64,000 nucleotides of DNA, taken from Anaerolineae bacterium (lineage in GTDB: Bacteria > Chloroflexota > Anaerolineae > Aggregatilineales > Phototrophicaceae). The notes beneath the pieces are model-generated. The model saw only the letters and a program-made list of their open reading frames with translations, had not been told where the DNA came from and did no database searches. Positions 8,298-17,056 of the stretch are shown piece after piece. The position numbers and the translations under genes were made by a program. The first letter of the stretch is position 1; every line of letters starts with the position of its first letter. Location of the stretch: positions 28,019-92,018 of the forward strand of contig JALHNB010000001.1 in assembly GCA_022843745.1 (NCBI GenBank), read 5' to 3'.

Positions 8298-9881
8298 CTA
8301 CACAGCCGCCTGCTCAAGCTTGGTATCCAAAGGCAGTGAGAACATAAAATTTGAGCCTTTTCCCGGCTCACTCTCGACCCAAATTCGCCCACCATGTGCC
8401 TCGACAGCCAGACGGCAAAATGCCAGCCCCAATCCCACACCTTTCGGCACATCACTGTATTTCACGCGGCTGAATTTATCAAAAATCTGGCGCTGCATGT
8501 GCTGTGGAATGCCTGGGCCGGAATCCGATACGCTGATGCACACGCTGTTGTTTACAACGCCTGCACTGAGTTTGATCGAACCCCCTGTTGGCGTATATTT
8601 CACGGCGTTTTCCATGAGGTTAGTCACGACGCGCAAAATCATATCGCTGTCGATTTTTAAAAATGGGAGTTCGGCGTTCAGGTTGAAGCTCAAGCGCTGG
8701 TTGGCTTCGGTAGCAAGCGGCTGCACGAGTTCGGCAGCATTTGCCAAAAGGCTGTGCAGCGAAGTCAGCTTACGATCCAGCACCGCACGGCCTTCTTCCA
8801 GACGTTGAATATCCAGAAGGCTTTCGACCATGCGCGAGAGCTGCCGACTGCTGCGCAGACCGATTTGAATCATGTCGGTGATCGCTTTGTTGTTGGCGTT
8901 CGTCAGCAGTCGTCCCAGGGTTGACAGACTGGTGTGGATATTTTGCAGCGGGCCGCGCAAATCATGATAAACCATCGCTGAGAGATCAGCCCGAAGTTGT
9001 TCCAGTTCAAGCTGTGCGCTGATGTCCTGTTCGACCCATTCGATAACGTCCTGACCATCGAACGACAAGCGCCGCGCCCGTACAGAAACCGGAATATCCC
9101 GGCCATCATATGCCCATGCCGTTGTCCGAAATTCGATTTCGCGCCCCTTCTGAAGCGACTCAAAACGATTCGTACCCAGCGGCCCCGTTCCCATACGATG
9201 AATGGCGGTAATGTCTATCTGGCGCAGTTTTTGAAGATCATATTTGAGAAATGTGCAGGCCTGCTGGTTCGCATCAATGATATTTCCGCTGACATCGGTG
9301 AGGATGATCGGCACAATCGAGTCGTTGAACAACCATTGATAGCGCTGCTTGACGGCATGAGCGCTGTTAAACTCAGCCGCGTTGCCAATCGCTGAAGACG
9401 CAATATTGGCAATCGCTTCGAGCATATTCACGATGTCACGATCAAAATAATCAACCTGGGGATGCAGAAGGATCATGACTCCATGCAGGCGCTTATTTTT
9501 TTCCAGGGGCAGGCCAATAGCCGAACCCGTATCAGGAATGAAGGATGTATCGGGTAACTGTGGCCAGCGTGGATCGGTTCGCAGATCGCGGACGATGATT
9601 GTGCGCTGCCCATGATGCACAAAGCCGATCAAACCGCGCGTGATGAGCAGATTCCACAGTTTTCGCTCGGCTTCACCATTCTCGCTGCTGCCCAGGATAA
9701 AAGCGTTGCCAATGCTGCCATCGTCATTAAATGTAATCATACAGCCATGTTTAGCCTGGACTGCCTCGCCGGTCATCGAGAGTACAGTCTGCAAGATAGC
9801 CTGCATGTTCAAATCCTGGTCATGCAGTTCACGCGCGATTTTATAAAGCGTTTCCAGGCGTTGGCTTTCGCTGATGCCCAT
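8298..9881 (-). CDS. GAF-PAS sensor histidine kinase
   Basis: This 527-residue cytoplasmic kinase has a GAF domain (about 20-165), a PAS domain (about 180-290, with VPIILTDVSGNIIDANQQAC), a HisKA dimerisation helix pair with His306 in MVYHDLRGPLQN, and an ATPase domain (about 405-520) with TNLMENAVKYT, DSGPGIP and GVGLGLAFCRLAVEAHGG. The H box reads HDLRGPL, the variant seen in phytochrome-like hybrid families. No response regulator is nearby. AAGGA lies upstream of the ATG. It is downstream of the CcrM-like gene on the same strand, with a 168-base gap that holds no obvious gene. Confidence 0.92.
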   Translation of the reverse strand: MGISESQRLETLYKIARELHDQDLNMQAILQTVLSMTGEAVQAKHGCMITFNDDGSIGNAFILGSSENGEAERKLWNLLITRGLIGFVHHGQRTIIVRDLRTDPRWPQLPDTSFIPDTGSAIGLPLEKNKRLHGVMILLHPQVDYFDRDIVNMLEAIANIASSAIGNAAEFNSAHAVKQRYQWLFNDSIVPIILTDVSGNIIDANQQACTFLKYDLQKLRQIDITAIHRMGTGPLGTNRFESLQKGREIEFRTTAWAYDGRDIPVSVRARRLSFDGQDVIEWVEQDISAQLELEQLRADLSAMVYHDLRGPLQNIHTSLSTLGRLLTNANNKAITDMIQIGLRSSRQLSRMVESLLDIQRLEEGRAVLDRKLTSLHSLLANAAELVQPLATEANQRLSFNLNAELPFLKIDSDMILRVVTNLMENAVKYTPTGGSIKLSAGVVNNSVCISVSDSGPGIPQHMQRQIFDKFSRVKYSDVPKGVGLGLAFCRLAVEAHGGRIWVESEPGKGSNFMFSLPLDTKLEQAAV

Positions 9882-10049
9882 CGCATCATTCCTTGAGTCT
9901 TCTATGTTGTCACTATTTTAACGAACTATGGTCGAAAAGTTTGTGAATTGTTCAGGAAAAATTCAAAACGTGTGACGTCTGCGCGTAAAATAGTTGGTGA
10001 AAGGTTAAAAATGAGTATGTCAGAGAATTTATCACAATTCTATAGCAAT

Positions 10050-11117
10050 TTATTCCTGTTTGTTGCTGTAGAATTGCTGGCGCAGCACGTCAATCATCTG
10101 CCACGTTCCGCCTTCGTCGTAATGCCAGCTTGTCCAACCGTTGCTCGGCGCACCATAGAGTAAGGTGGCAATTTTATGAATCGAGCCACGCTGCCCGTTG
10201 TAGATCAATCCCCCGTCGGCGGCGATGACTGCAAAATGGTTGGTTGTACCTAAGCGCAGATGCTGACCGGGCTGGAGTAAATCACATTCAACGAGGTGCA
10301 TAAAGGGTACACGCGGCTGTTTAGGCTTGTTGCTGGGGGCATAAATAGCGGGGTCAGCCGAAGCTGGCTCAATCATCTCGATTCGCTGGCGTGCCACCTG
10401 AATATATCGGGATTCGCGTTCGATGCCGATCCAATGACGGCGAAGTTTTTTAGCGACTGCTCCGGTTGTGCCTGTGCCAAAAAATGGATCGAGAATCACG
10501 TCACCCTCTTTGGTGCTGCTGGCGATGACGCGGTGCAGCAGTGCTTCCGGCTTCTGTGTCGTATGGGCTTTTTCACCATCGACGACCCTGCGCTCCTTGC
10601 CGGAGCAAATGGGCAGCTCCCACACACTGCGCATCTGAAGATCGTCGTTGCCCGTTTTGAGCGCATGATAATTGAAAGTGTAGCGCGATCCCTGGATTTT
10701 CTGCGCCCAGATGAGTGTCTCATGCGCGTTGGTGAATCGTGCGCCTTTGAACTGCGGCGTTGGATTCGATTTGTGCCAGACAACCTCGTTCAATACCCAA
10801 TAACCCAAATCCATGAGGATCGCGCCGACGCGGTAAATATTGTGGTAGCTGCCGATGACCCAGAGCGTACCGGTATCCTTCAGCACATGGCGGCAGGCGC
10901 TCAACCAGCGGCGTGTAAAATCGTCATAGGTGGCAAAACTTTCAAATTGATCCCAGGCATCATCGACAGGATCGACCTTTGTGCGGTTGGGACGGTAAAG
11001 CTCACCTTGTAATTGCAGATTGTAGGGTGGATCGGCAAAGATCACATCCACCGATTTTTCCGGCAGATTGTTCATCACCTCGACACAATCGCCCTGGATA
11101 ACTTGATCGACTATCAT
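10050..11117 (-). CDS. CcrM-like beta-class DNA methyltransferase with C-terminal RAMA-type domain
   Basis: This 355-residue enzyme transfers a methyl group from S-adenosylmethionine to DNA. In circular order it has motif IV DPPY at 29-32, a target-recognition region, then DPFFGTGTTGA at 210-220 for cofactor binding. That order is the beta class. The C-terminal part (about 275-350) carries GSIHKIATLLYGAPSNGWTSW and a LR end, like the C-terminal domain of CcrM and HinfI-type enzymes, so GANTC adenine methylation is the likely specificity by homology. No restriction nuclease is adjacent. Its ATG overlaps the TGA of the FHA-TIR gene in ATGA, which implies translational coupling. Confidence 0.85.
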   Translation of the reverse strand: MIVDQVIQGDCVEVMNNLPEKSVDVIFADPPYNLQLQGELYRPNRTKVDPVDDAWDQFESFATYDDFTRRWLSACRHVLKDTGTLWVIGSYHNIYRVGAILMDLGYWVLNEVVWHKSNPTPQFKGARFTNAHETLIWAQKIQGSRYTFNYHALKTGNDDLQMRSVWELPICSGKERRVVDGEKAHTTQKPEALLHRVIASSTKEGDVILDPFFGTGTTGAVAKKLRRHWIGIERESRYIQVARQRIEMIEPASADPAIYAPSNKPKQPRVPFMHLVECDLLQPGQHLRLGTTNHFAVIAADGGLIYNGQRGSIHKIATLLYGAPSNGWTSWHYDEGGTWQMIDVLRQQFYSNKQE

Positions 11118-12397
11118 TTAGAACGCTTATGCAGAATTTCGAGTATCAGCCGTTGGAAACTACGCTTGGAATTCTCTCTGTCGTAACGGATAACCTCCCG
11201 ATTGCCAAGTTCGGGCGGTATTTTTTCAGTTGGCTTATATAAAAAGGGTATGACAGGCTTTTCGCGGTTGATGAAATAGCGATATTCCAGCTTAACATAT
11301 CGCGATTCCAAAGATTCAGGCGACATGATGACCACGATCAACCAGCATTCGTGAAGGGCTTGTTCAATCGCGGCTGTCCAATCAACCCCGCCCTGCGTCA
11401 GATATTGATCGACCCAGACCTCCATACCTGCATCTTGCAGAACAACGGTCAGAGGCGCAACCAGGTCTTCCCAATCCTCACGCATGTAGGCAATAAAAAT
11501 GTGATTGACCAGCGAACCCTGAATGATACCAGTCCCCAGGCGCGACGTTTGTTTTTTGCTCGAAAGATTCAGAATATCACTTCGTGTCGAGCCGCTGGTA
11601 GGGTCTGGATCACCTTTATAGTCGATATTCAGTTCGGTGGTTTTACGCGGCTCGGTCAGCGGTGCGCTAACGGGCTTATTTCGGCTTTTCGAAAGATCAT
11701 TGGTCGGTAATTTGGCCGAGTCGTCGCTCGCCGCATCGCCAATTTCATGTACATAGCTCAACCGAGCGCTGGTTCCCAATTCAAGCGTATCCAGTTCGGT
11801 CAAAACTTTGGGCATACTGAGGCGAACACCATTCAACATCGTGCCGTTGGTCGATCCCATATCTTTGGCGGTGTAGCCGTCCGGGCCGCGTTGAAGCTGT
11901 AAATGCCAACGGCTGATTTCGGGATCCTGAATAACAATGTCGTTGGAAAGATCACGTCCAATCGCGACCTGATCGTTTTTCAGGAGATAAACGCGATCCG
12001 CTTCTTTGCCCAATTTAACCACCAGGAAAAGCGGCTGGTCAGGGTCAGGCGGTGTTGGCTTGGCTGCAACAATTTGAGGTGGCGTTGCATCGCTGATGTC
12101 CTGCGGCGTGACTTCATATTCAAAGGTTATGGCATCGCCAAGTTCGATGAGTGAACCGGACTGCAAAATTCGATTAGTGCTCAACCGTTGACCGTTAATG
12201 AATGTGCCGTTGGTCGAGTTGAGGTCTTGCAATTCATAATCGGCAACCAAACGCACGAGCTGGCAATGGTTGCGGCTGAGATCAGGATGGTCAATCACAA
12301 TATCGTTCTTTGTGCCGCGCCCAATATTGACCACATCTTTTGTCAATTCGTAGACGGTTCCAGTCGCGGGGCCGCGCCGCATTTTCAAACGTGCCAT
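11114..12397 (-). CDS. FHA-FHA-TIR domain protein
   Basis: The 427-residue protein has two forkhead-associated domains and a C-terminal TIR domain. FHA1 (about 1-95) has VNIGRGTKNDIVI, SRNHCQL and NSTNGTFING; FHA2 (about 125-215) has VAIGRDLSNDIVI, SRWHLQL and GSTNGTMLNG. Both keep the phosphothreonine-binding residues. After a polar linker the TIR domain starts at NHIFIAYMREDWEDL (299 onward). IMSPESLESRYVKLEYRYF places Glu371 where TIR NADases carry their catalytic Glu. There is no membrane segment. It heads a two-gene unit with the methyltransferase. Signalling adaptor or NAD-consuming effector are both possible. Confidence 0.88.
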   Translation of the reverse strand: MARLKMRRGPATGTVYELTKDVVNIGRGTKNDIVIDHPDLSRNHCQLVRLVADYELQDLNSTNGTFINGQRLSTNRILQSGSLIELGDAITFEYEVTPQDISDATPPQIVAAKPTPPDPDQPLFLVVKLGKEADRVYLLKNDQVAIGRDLSNDIVIQDPEISRWHLQLQRGPDGYTAKDMGSTNGTMLNGVRLSMPKVLTELDTLELGTSARLSYVHEIGDAASDDSAKLPTNDLSKSRNKPVSAPLTEPRKTTELNIDYKGDPDPTSGSTRSDILNLSSKKQTSRLGTGIIQGSLVNHIFIAYMREDWEDLVAPLTVVLQDAGMEVWVDQYLTQGGVDWTAAIEQALHECWLIVVIMSPESLESRYVKLEYRYFINREKPVIPFLYKPTEKIPPELGNREVIRYDRENSKRSFQRLILEILHKRSK

Positions 12398-12522
12398 ATC
12401 TTCTGCTCAAATCATCTGTGGATTCAAATATTATCTCTATCTTAGCAGAACATCCGTTATTGGGGGAAACGTAAAACGTGAGATTGCAGGAAATTTCGCT
12501 TTTGGAACAACAATATGAAATG

Positions 12523-12575
12523 GTAGGGGCGACCCGTGCTGGAGGGATTTCCTTCAGTCACTGTGTCGCCCCTAC
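12523..12575. repeat. GTAGGGG palindromic repeat, long-loop copy
   Basis: Arms GTAGGGGCGAC (12523-12533) and GTCGCCCCTAC (12565-12575) are perfectly complementary. The intervening bases contain a second, imperfect hairpin (CTGGAGGGA with TCCTTCAG). It lies just past the 3' end of the DUF4340 gene. Confidence 0.85.
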
Positions 12576-12585
12576 GCAGATTGAA

Positions 12586-13566
12586 TTAGGACGTGGGTGT
12601 CTCGGTCAGCTCTGGCGTGGCTTCTGTGGTTGCCTCTGCCGTCGCTTCGAGCGTGGCCTCGGCGGTTTGGGTCATCGCCAGTTGATCAAACACAGCCGTC
12701 ACGCTGGCGAAAAATTCCGCTGTTTGCGTGGCTTGCTCAACTTCGCTCAAGGGATTCAGTGTCGCTGCTGGCGTTGGTGTTGGCGTTGGCGCTGGCACAT
12801 AGGGCGGGCTGGCGATCAGGTCGGTAATCGCAGTCACCGAACTCTGTAACACGAGATAAACGGTGCCGGAGGTGACACCCGGTGACATGCCCTGATACGG
12901 CTCTGGCGTGGCTTCAGCAGTTGCCTCTATCGTTTCTGTGGTTGCCTCAGCCGTTGCTTCTGCTACTTCAGTAGTCGCTTCGGCAGTCGCCTCTGTTGTT
13001 GCTTCAGATGTTGCTTCTGAGGTCGATTCCGCTGTCGAGTCGGCGGCAGGTGTTATTTCAACACCCTGTTCAGTCGTGACCAGGATGTAATTACGATTAC
13101 CCGCTGGATTTTTATTGCCCACATAGATGACGTACTGGGTGCCATCATTATTGGTAATGGTGATGACGTGTGTGGGGTTATCCAGCCCAAAATCGGATAA
13201 TTTGTCCGACTCAAAGCTGTCGTTGGCCTGAAGCGCAACGAGACTGGTAACGGCTAGTGAAGCTGCGGCCTGATCGGTTTCACGATCCGAGCTGTACGTG
13301 GCACTGGCGATGCTCCAGATGTCGGTGCCACCTTTAGTCAGCACCGTCGAATAACCAGTCTGATTGTCGGTCACTTCGATACTGGCGACGTTTGCCTGAT
13401 CCGCGTCAGGAAGCAGCGGGCCTACGGTAGCCGCCGTTGAAAAAGCTGACGGCGTGACGGTTTCGGCACCCGGTGCGCTGGCCTGATTATTGCTGAGTAC
13501 CAGCACGACAGCGATGACAACCAGACTCGCCAGCAGCAGAATAAGAGTTCCTCTATTCAAACGCAT
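12586..13566 (-). CDS. DUF4340 protein of the Gld-like ABC locus
   Basis: This 326-residue protein has an N-terminal membrane anchor (GTLILLLASLVVIAVVLVL) and an extracytoplasmic DUF4340 region: IEVTDNQTGYSTVLTKGG, then LSDFGLDNPTHVITI and YVIYVGNKNPAGNRNYILV. A run of roughly 45 residues made only of Glu, Ala, Thr, Ser and Val (EATAEATTEAT units, bases about 12905-13040) interrupts the domain, and shorter runs end the protein. DUF4340 proteins accompany GldG-like exporter components; function is unknown. The start lies in a 28-bp tandem duplication that repeats the ribosome site and ATG. Confidence 0.8.
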   Translation of the reverse strand: MRLNRGTLILLLASLVVIAVVLVLSNNQASAPGAETVTPSAFSTAATVGPLLPDADQANVASIEVTDNQTGYSTVLTKGGTDIWSIASATYSSDRETDQAAASLAVTSLVALQANDSFESDKLSDFGLDNPTHVITITNNDGTQYVIYVGNKNPAGNRNYILVTTEQGVEITPAADSTAESTSEATSEATTEATAEATTEVAEATAEATTETIEATAEATPEPYQGMSPGVTSGTVYLVLQSSVTAITDLIASPPYVPAPTPTPTPAATLNPLSEVEQATQTAEFFASVTAVFDQLAMTQTAEATLEATAEATTEATPELTETPTS

Positions 13567-13610
13567 GATTGTATACTCTCCTATTCAAACGCATGATTGC
13601 ATATTCTCCT
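13555..13610 (-). repeat. 28-bp tandem duplication of a ribosome site and start codon
   Basis: Two copies (13555-13582 and 13583-13610) differ at two bases. Each carries AGGAGA, a short spacer and ATGCGTTTGAAT on the minus strand. The inner copy gives the real start of the DUF4340 gene at 13566. The outer ATG (13594) opens a frame of 13 codons, MRLNRRVYNHAFE, that stops at 13553 and overlaps the true start out of frame. Confidence 0.9.
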
Positions 13611-13613
13611 TAG

Positions 13614-15302
13614 CTAGCGTGCAGGCTCACGGCTGTTCCACCAAACCAGAAAACCAATCAACACAACGCCAAACGGGATCAGGAAGATCGTCACCAGATT
13701 AATCGTGCTTCCGGTTTGCTGATCGACGAAAATCGGTGTGTCCTGCGGGCGCTGCTGGGTCTGGATCGTGACCGTCGCGAAAAAGTCATTAAAATGAGTT
13801 GTCCATATCATACTGTTGAAAGCCGCTTCCAGGTTGATGGCGTTGTTCAACTGTGCGTAATTATTCACTGGAATGGATGTGCTGCCGAACAGCACGACTC
13901 GCGAACCTGTCACCGCGTTTTCGGCGGCGGCGGCCAGCACAAACGGCCCCTTCTGGTCGCTGTCTGCCGGGTCGATATTGCCATCAATGACGGCCTGGAC
14001 ATCGGTTTTGGCATAAGCTTCAGCGCTCGAACGCGCCAGTTCATCCACGGTTACATTTTGCGGCAGAGTCGGCGAAACTTCGATGCTGCGTGGCAGTTCA
14101 AAGACCATGCCGTTTCCGGTTGGGAAACTTTGGGTAATGTAGTTGTTGCGGCTGAAATCGACGCTGACCGGGACAATTGGGTTTTGGAAAGAGAGCGTGC
14201 GATCCAGAACCATATTTTCCACGAAGCGCAACCCGAAATTGGTATACAGATATTCGGATAACTTTTCGCCCGTCGAGAGCGATGTATTATCTTCGTTGAT
14301 GCTCGGCGCTGCGAAGATAATCAGATTGCCGCCCTGATCGACGTAATCGGTGATGATCTTCAATTCTTCGTCCGTCAGCGGACTACTACCGCCGGGGATC
14401 ACCATCACTTCACCATCAGCCGTTGGGTCGTTCAGCGTGACATCGGCCTCCGGCGCACTAAGCTGAAACAGGGTAACTTGCTGCGTTTTCCAGTCAAAAC
14501 TGTTTGTCAGGCTGTCGTTGAGGGTAGACATACCCGCTGGGCTGGTGGTTGTCAGTTGCAGGCCGTCTTCCACGCTCAGGAAATAGGCGCGGAAATCGCC
14601 AGAGGCCGCCACACGCAAAACCGCGTTGGTCAGTTGCTCCTGGCCCAGAAACGTGAGCTTTTGGGCATTTTCAATATCGGGTTGACCATCTTCTTTGATC
14701 GCGACAACTGAGATTTGCCCTGGGCTGGTGATGCTGTACTGCTGCGCCAGCGCGGGGTTACGGTCTGGATCGACAAATTCGTAAGTGATCTTGCCCGCGC
14801 TCGTCGTCTGATAATCTTCGAACAGCAGCGCATCCTGGTCACGTCGGGCAGCCTGCCCCGCGTCGTAGAAGGCGAGGATGTTGACATGCGGCAAATTTGG
14901 GTCATTGCCGATGCCACCAATGGCGGTGCGTGATTCTTCCGTCAATGAGAAGGTGTCGCGCTGTGTCAGGTCGAGGCGGATATTTTGCCCGCGAATAATG
15001 GTGTAAATGCCGACCAACGCCACCAGGAAAATCACGGTGACGATAATGCTGACACCGCCAAAACGGGCGGTACGTCCGGTCACGAATCCGCGTGCCTGCT
15101 GGGGAGCCATCAAGACCCAGGCGACCAGCGACAGAAGCGTGATTCCCAGGCCGCCCCAGCCAACAACGCTGAAGGTAGGTTGTGTGACCAGGACGACCAG
15201 GGCAACAACCAGGCCGATGAAGGCCAGAACCAGCATGTAGTAGGGCGGGATAAACGGTTCATCATCCATAGGGGATATAGGATTTGGGTTTTGCTGTGCC
15301 AT
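13614..15302 (-). CDS. GldG-like ABC transport auxiliary protein
   Basis: This 562-residue membrane protein belongs to the ABC_transp_aux/GldG group. Two N-terminal membrane helices (MLVLAFIGLVVALVVLV and GWGGLGITLLSLVAWVLM) are followed by a third at SIIVTVIFLVALVGIYTII. A large extracytoplasmic region follows, with DLTQRDTFSLTEESRTAI and VMVIPGGSSPLTDEELKII, and then a C-terminal helix (LVTIFLIPFGVVLIGFLVWW). The segment around DYVDQGGNLIIFA is typical of the family. It starts three bases after the permease stop, so the four genes from 17014 to 12586 form one operon. Confidence 0.85.
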   Translation of the reverse strand: MAQQNPNPISPMDDEPFIPPYYMLVLAFIGLVVALVVLVTQPTFSVVGWGGLGITLLSLVAWVLMAPQQARGFVTGRTARFGGVSIIVTVIFLVALVGIYTIIRGQNIRLDLTQRDTFSLTEESRTAIGGIGNDPNLPHVNILAFYDAGQAARRDQDALLFEDYQTTSAGKITYEFVDPDRNPALAQQYSITSPGQISVVAIKEDGQPDIENAQKLTFLGQEQLTNAVLRVAASGDFRAYFLSVEDGLQLTTTSPAGMSTLNDSLTNSFDWKTQQVTLFQLSAPEADVTLNDPTADGEVMVIPGGSSPLTDEELKIITDYVDQGGNLIIFAAPSINEDNTSLSTGEKLSEYLYTNFGLRFVENMVLDRTLSFQNPIVPVSVDFSRNNYITQSFPTGNGMVFELPRSIEVSPTLPQNVTVDELARSSAEAYAKTDVQAVIDGNIDPADSDQKGPFVLAAAAENAVTGSRVVLFGSTSIPVNNYAQLNNAINLEAAFNSMIWTTHFNDFFATVTIQTQQRPQDTPIFVDQQTGSTINLVTIFLIPFGVVLIGFLVWWNSREPAR

Positions 15303-15305
15303 GAT

Positions 15306-16049
15306 TTATGCTCTCCAGCGCCGGGTTTCGACAATGCGTGTCGTGATGAACAGCGCACCGACGATTAACAAAATGAAATATGCAACATCTTCAGCGCGGA
15401 TAATGCCCTGTCCCATTGTGGCACTAAAGTGTGCCTGTAACCCCAGTTCGCGAACAAAATCCGCTGCTGCCGAGGTTGTGTTGGGCTGTCCGGCAATCCA
15501 GATCGCCGCGATTTCCGCCAGATACAGCACCAGAATGGTCGCCGCACCCAGGAATGCCGCCACGATCTGATCTTCGGTGATGGCTGACCAGATCAGCGCG
15601 ACAGCGATCACCGCTCCGCCATAGAGCCATGCGCCGAGATAGGCTCCGAACGCCGCGCCGAGGTCGGGAATGCCGACGATCGTCATCAGAATGTGATAGA
15701 CGATGGTAATGAGCAGCAGGATAGTGTAATAACCCCAGGCTGCCAAAAATTTGCCGACAATAAATTGGCTTTCGCTCATCGGCAATGTCATCAGGGTTTC
15801 CAGTGTTCCTTCCCGGCTTTCCTCCGCTAGCAGGCGCATAGTCAGCAGCGGGGCGATCAGGAACATTAGGAAAGTGAGCAAATTAGGAGCATAGGTTGAG
15901 TCGGCGGGGAACTGACCGTTCGCCTGCGCGATATAGCCATTGAACAGCATCCCCAGGAAGAACAAAACCGCAAACCCAATCGCATAGGCAATCGGTGAAC
16001 GAAAATAAAGCGCGAGTTCACGCTTGAATACTGCAAAAATCGCTCTCAC
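15306..16049 (-). CDS. ABC-2 type permease (GldF-like)
   Basis: This 247-residue permease has six predicted membrane helices. The ABC-2 signature MRLLAEESREGTLETLMTLP sits between helices two and three. It forms the membrane channel of the exporter with the ATPase encoded upstream. Translation starts with a GTG that overlaps the ATPase stop codon (GTGA), so the two are coupled. It resembles GldF of the Bacteroidota gliding/secretion locus and the permeases found with it in other phyla. The substrate is unknown. Confidence 0.88.
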   Translation of the reverse strand: MRAIFAVFKRELALYFRSPIAYAIGFAVLFFLGMLFNGYIAQANGQFPADSTYAPNLLTFLMFLIAPLLTMRLLAEESREGTLETLMTLPMSESQFIVGKFLAAWGYYTILLLITIVYHILMTIVGIPDLGAAFGAYLGAWLYGGAVIAVALIWSAITEDQIVAAFLGAATILVLYLAEIAAIWIAGQPNTTSAAADFVRELGLQAHFSATMGQGIIRAEDVAYFILLIVGALFITTRIVETRRWRA

Positions 16050-17014
16050 GGGGCGACCTCCATTTCTTCTTCTTCGGCAGCCACTTCATCAACTGCTGTT
16101 TCTTGTCTGCGAGTGAGTTCAAGGAAGATTTCTTCCAGGTTGACGGCCAGTGGGCGCAGTTCGATCAAATTCCAGCCTTTTTCGATCACCGCGCGGGCGA
16201 TAGAGGGGCGTGGGTCAAAATCCGCAGATTTCGGGGTGACAGCGATACCGTCCATTTCGACAACCGCGTGATCGACACCGGGGAGTTCGCGGACGAGCGT
16301 GAGCGCGGCATCTGTGTCAGCATCGACACGCACCAGCACACGACCACCCTGCGCCAGCGTTGTTCGCAGTTCAGAGGGCGAACCATTGGCGACGATTTTG
16401 CCACGATTGATAATGACGACATTATCACAAACCTGCTCGGCTTCAGACAAAATGTGGGTACTGAACAACAGCGTATGTTCTTTACCCAGTTCGCGCACCA
16501 GATCGCGCAGTTCGAGGACCTGGATGGGGTCAAGGCCAATCGTGGGTTCGTCGAGAATCAGCACAGCCGGATCGTGGATCAGCGCCTGTGCCAGCCCAAC
16601 ACGCTGCCGCATACCTTTGGAGAGTGTGCGGATACGGCTGTAGGCGCGGTCAATTAAGCCAACCCGTTCCAAAACTTCGTCGGCTCTAGCGCCTCGATTC
16701 TTGACACCGCGAATTTCCCCGATATACATCAGGTAGCCACGTGCGGTCATGTCACGATACAGCGGCACGTTTTCGGGCAGATAACCGACCCGTTTTCGCA
16801 CTTCCATGCTCTGGTCAAAGACATCATACCCTGCGATTTGAGCTTTGCCGGAGGTTGGCGGCATATAGCCCGTCAGGACGCGCATGGTGGTCGTTTTCCC
16901 TGCGCCGTTTGGCCCCAGAAATCCCGTCACCTGCCCGTGCTTGGCAGAGAAGGTGATTGCATCGACTGCTGTAACGTTGCCATACCGTTTTGTGAGATTC
17001 TCTACTTCTATCAT
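16046..17014 (-). CDS. ABC transporter ATPase (GldA-like)
   Basis: The 322-residue ATPase has Walker A GPNGAGKTTT with Lys40, an LSKGMRQRVGLAQAL signature and a Walker B LILDEPTIGLDP followed by the STHILSEAEQV switch. A C-terminal extension of about 100 residues ends in an acidic tail (VDEVAAEEEEMEVAP). It powers the ABC-2 permease encoded next. It is the first gene of the operon; the ATG has only a weak AAAAAG ribosome site. A short palindrome lies 43 bases upstream. Confidence 0.92.
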   Translation of the reverse strand: MIEVENLTKRYGNVTAVDAITFSAKHGQVTGFLGPNGAGKTTTMRVLTGYMPPTSGKAQIAGYDVFDQSMEVRKRVGYLPENVPLYRDMTARGYLMYIGEIRGVKNRGARADEVLERVGLIDRAYSRIRTLSKGMRQRVGLAQALIHDPAVLILDEPTIGLDPIQVLELRDLVRELGKEHTLLFSTHILSEAEQVCDNVVIINRGKIVANGSPSELRTTLAQGGRVLVRVDADTDAALTLVRELPGVDHAVVEMDGIAVTPKSADFDPRPSIARAVIEKGWNLIELRPLAVNLEEIFLELTRRQETAVDEVAAEEEEMEVAP

Positions 17015-17056
17015 AATCTTTTTGCCTTGTCTTTCCCTTAAACTGGGAGTCCGCGC

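Noticed and set aside
9882-10049. Possible small RNA or riboswitch upstream of the GAF-PAS kinase
   Set aside because: I see no stable paired structure or known riboswitch core. The region is simply AT-rich.
10296-11012. 238-codon open frame antisense to the methyltransferase gene
   Set aside because: It is a shadow of a gene with all catalytic motifs intact on the minus strand.
12905-13040. Glu-Ala-Thr repeat DNA considered as a non-coding satellite
   Set aside because: It is in frame throughout the DUF4340 gene, which continues normally on both sides.
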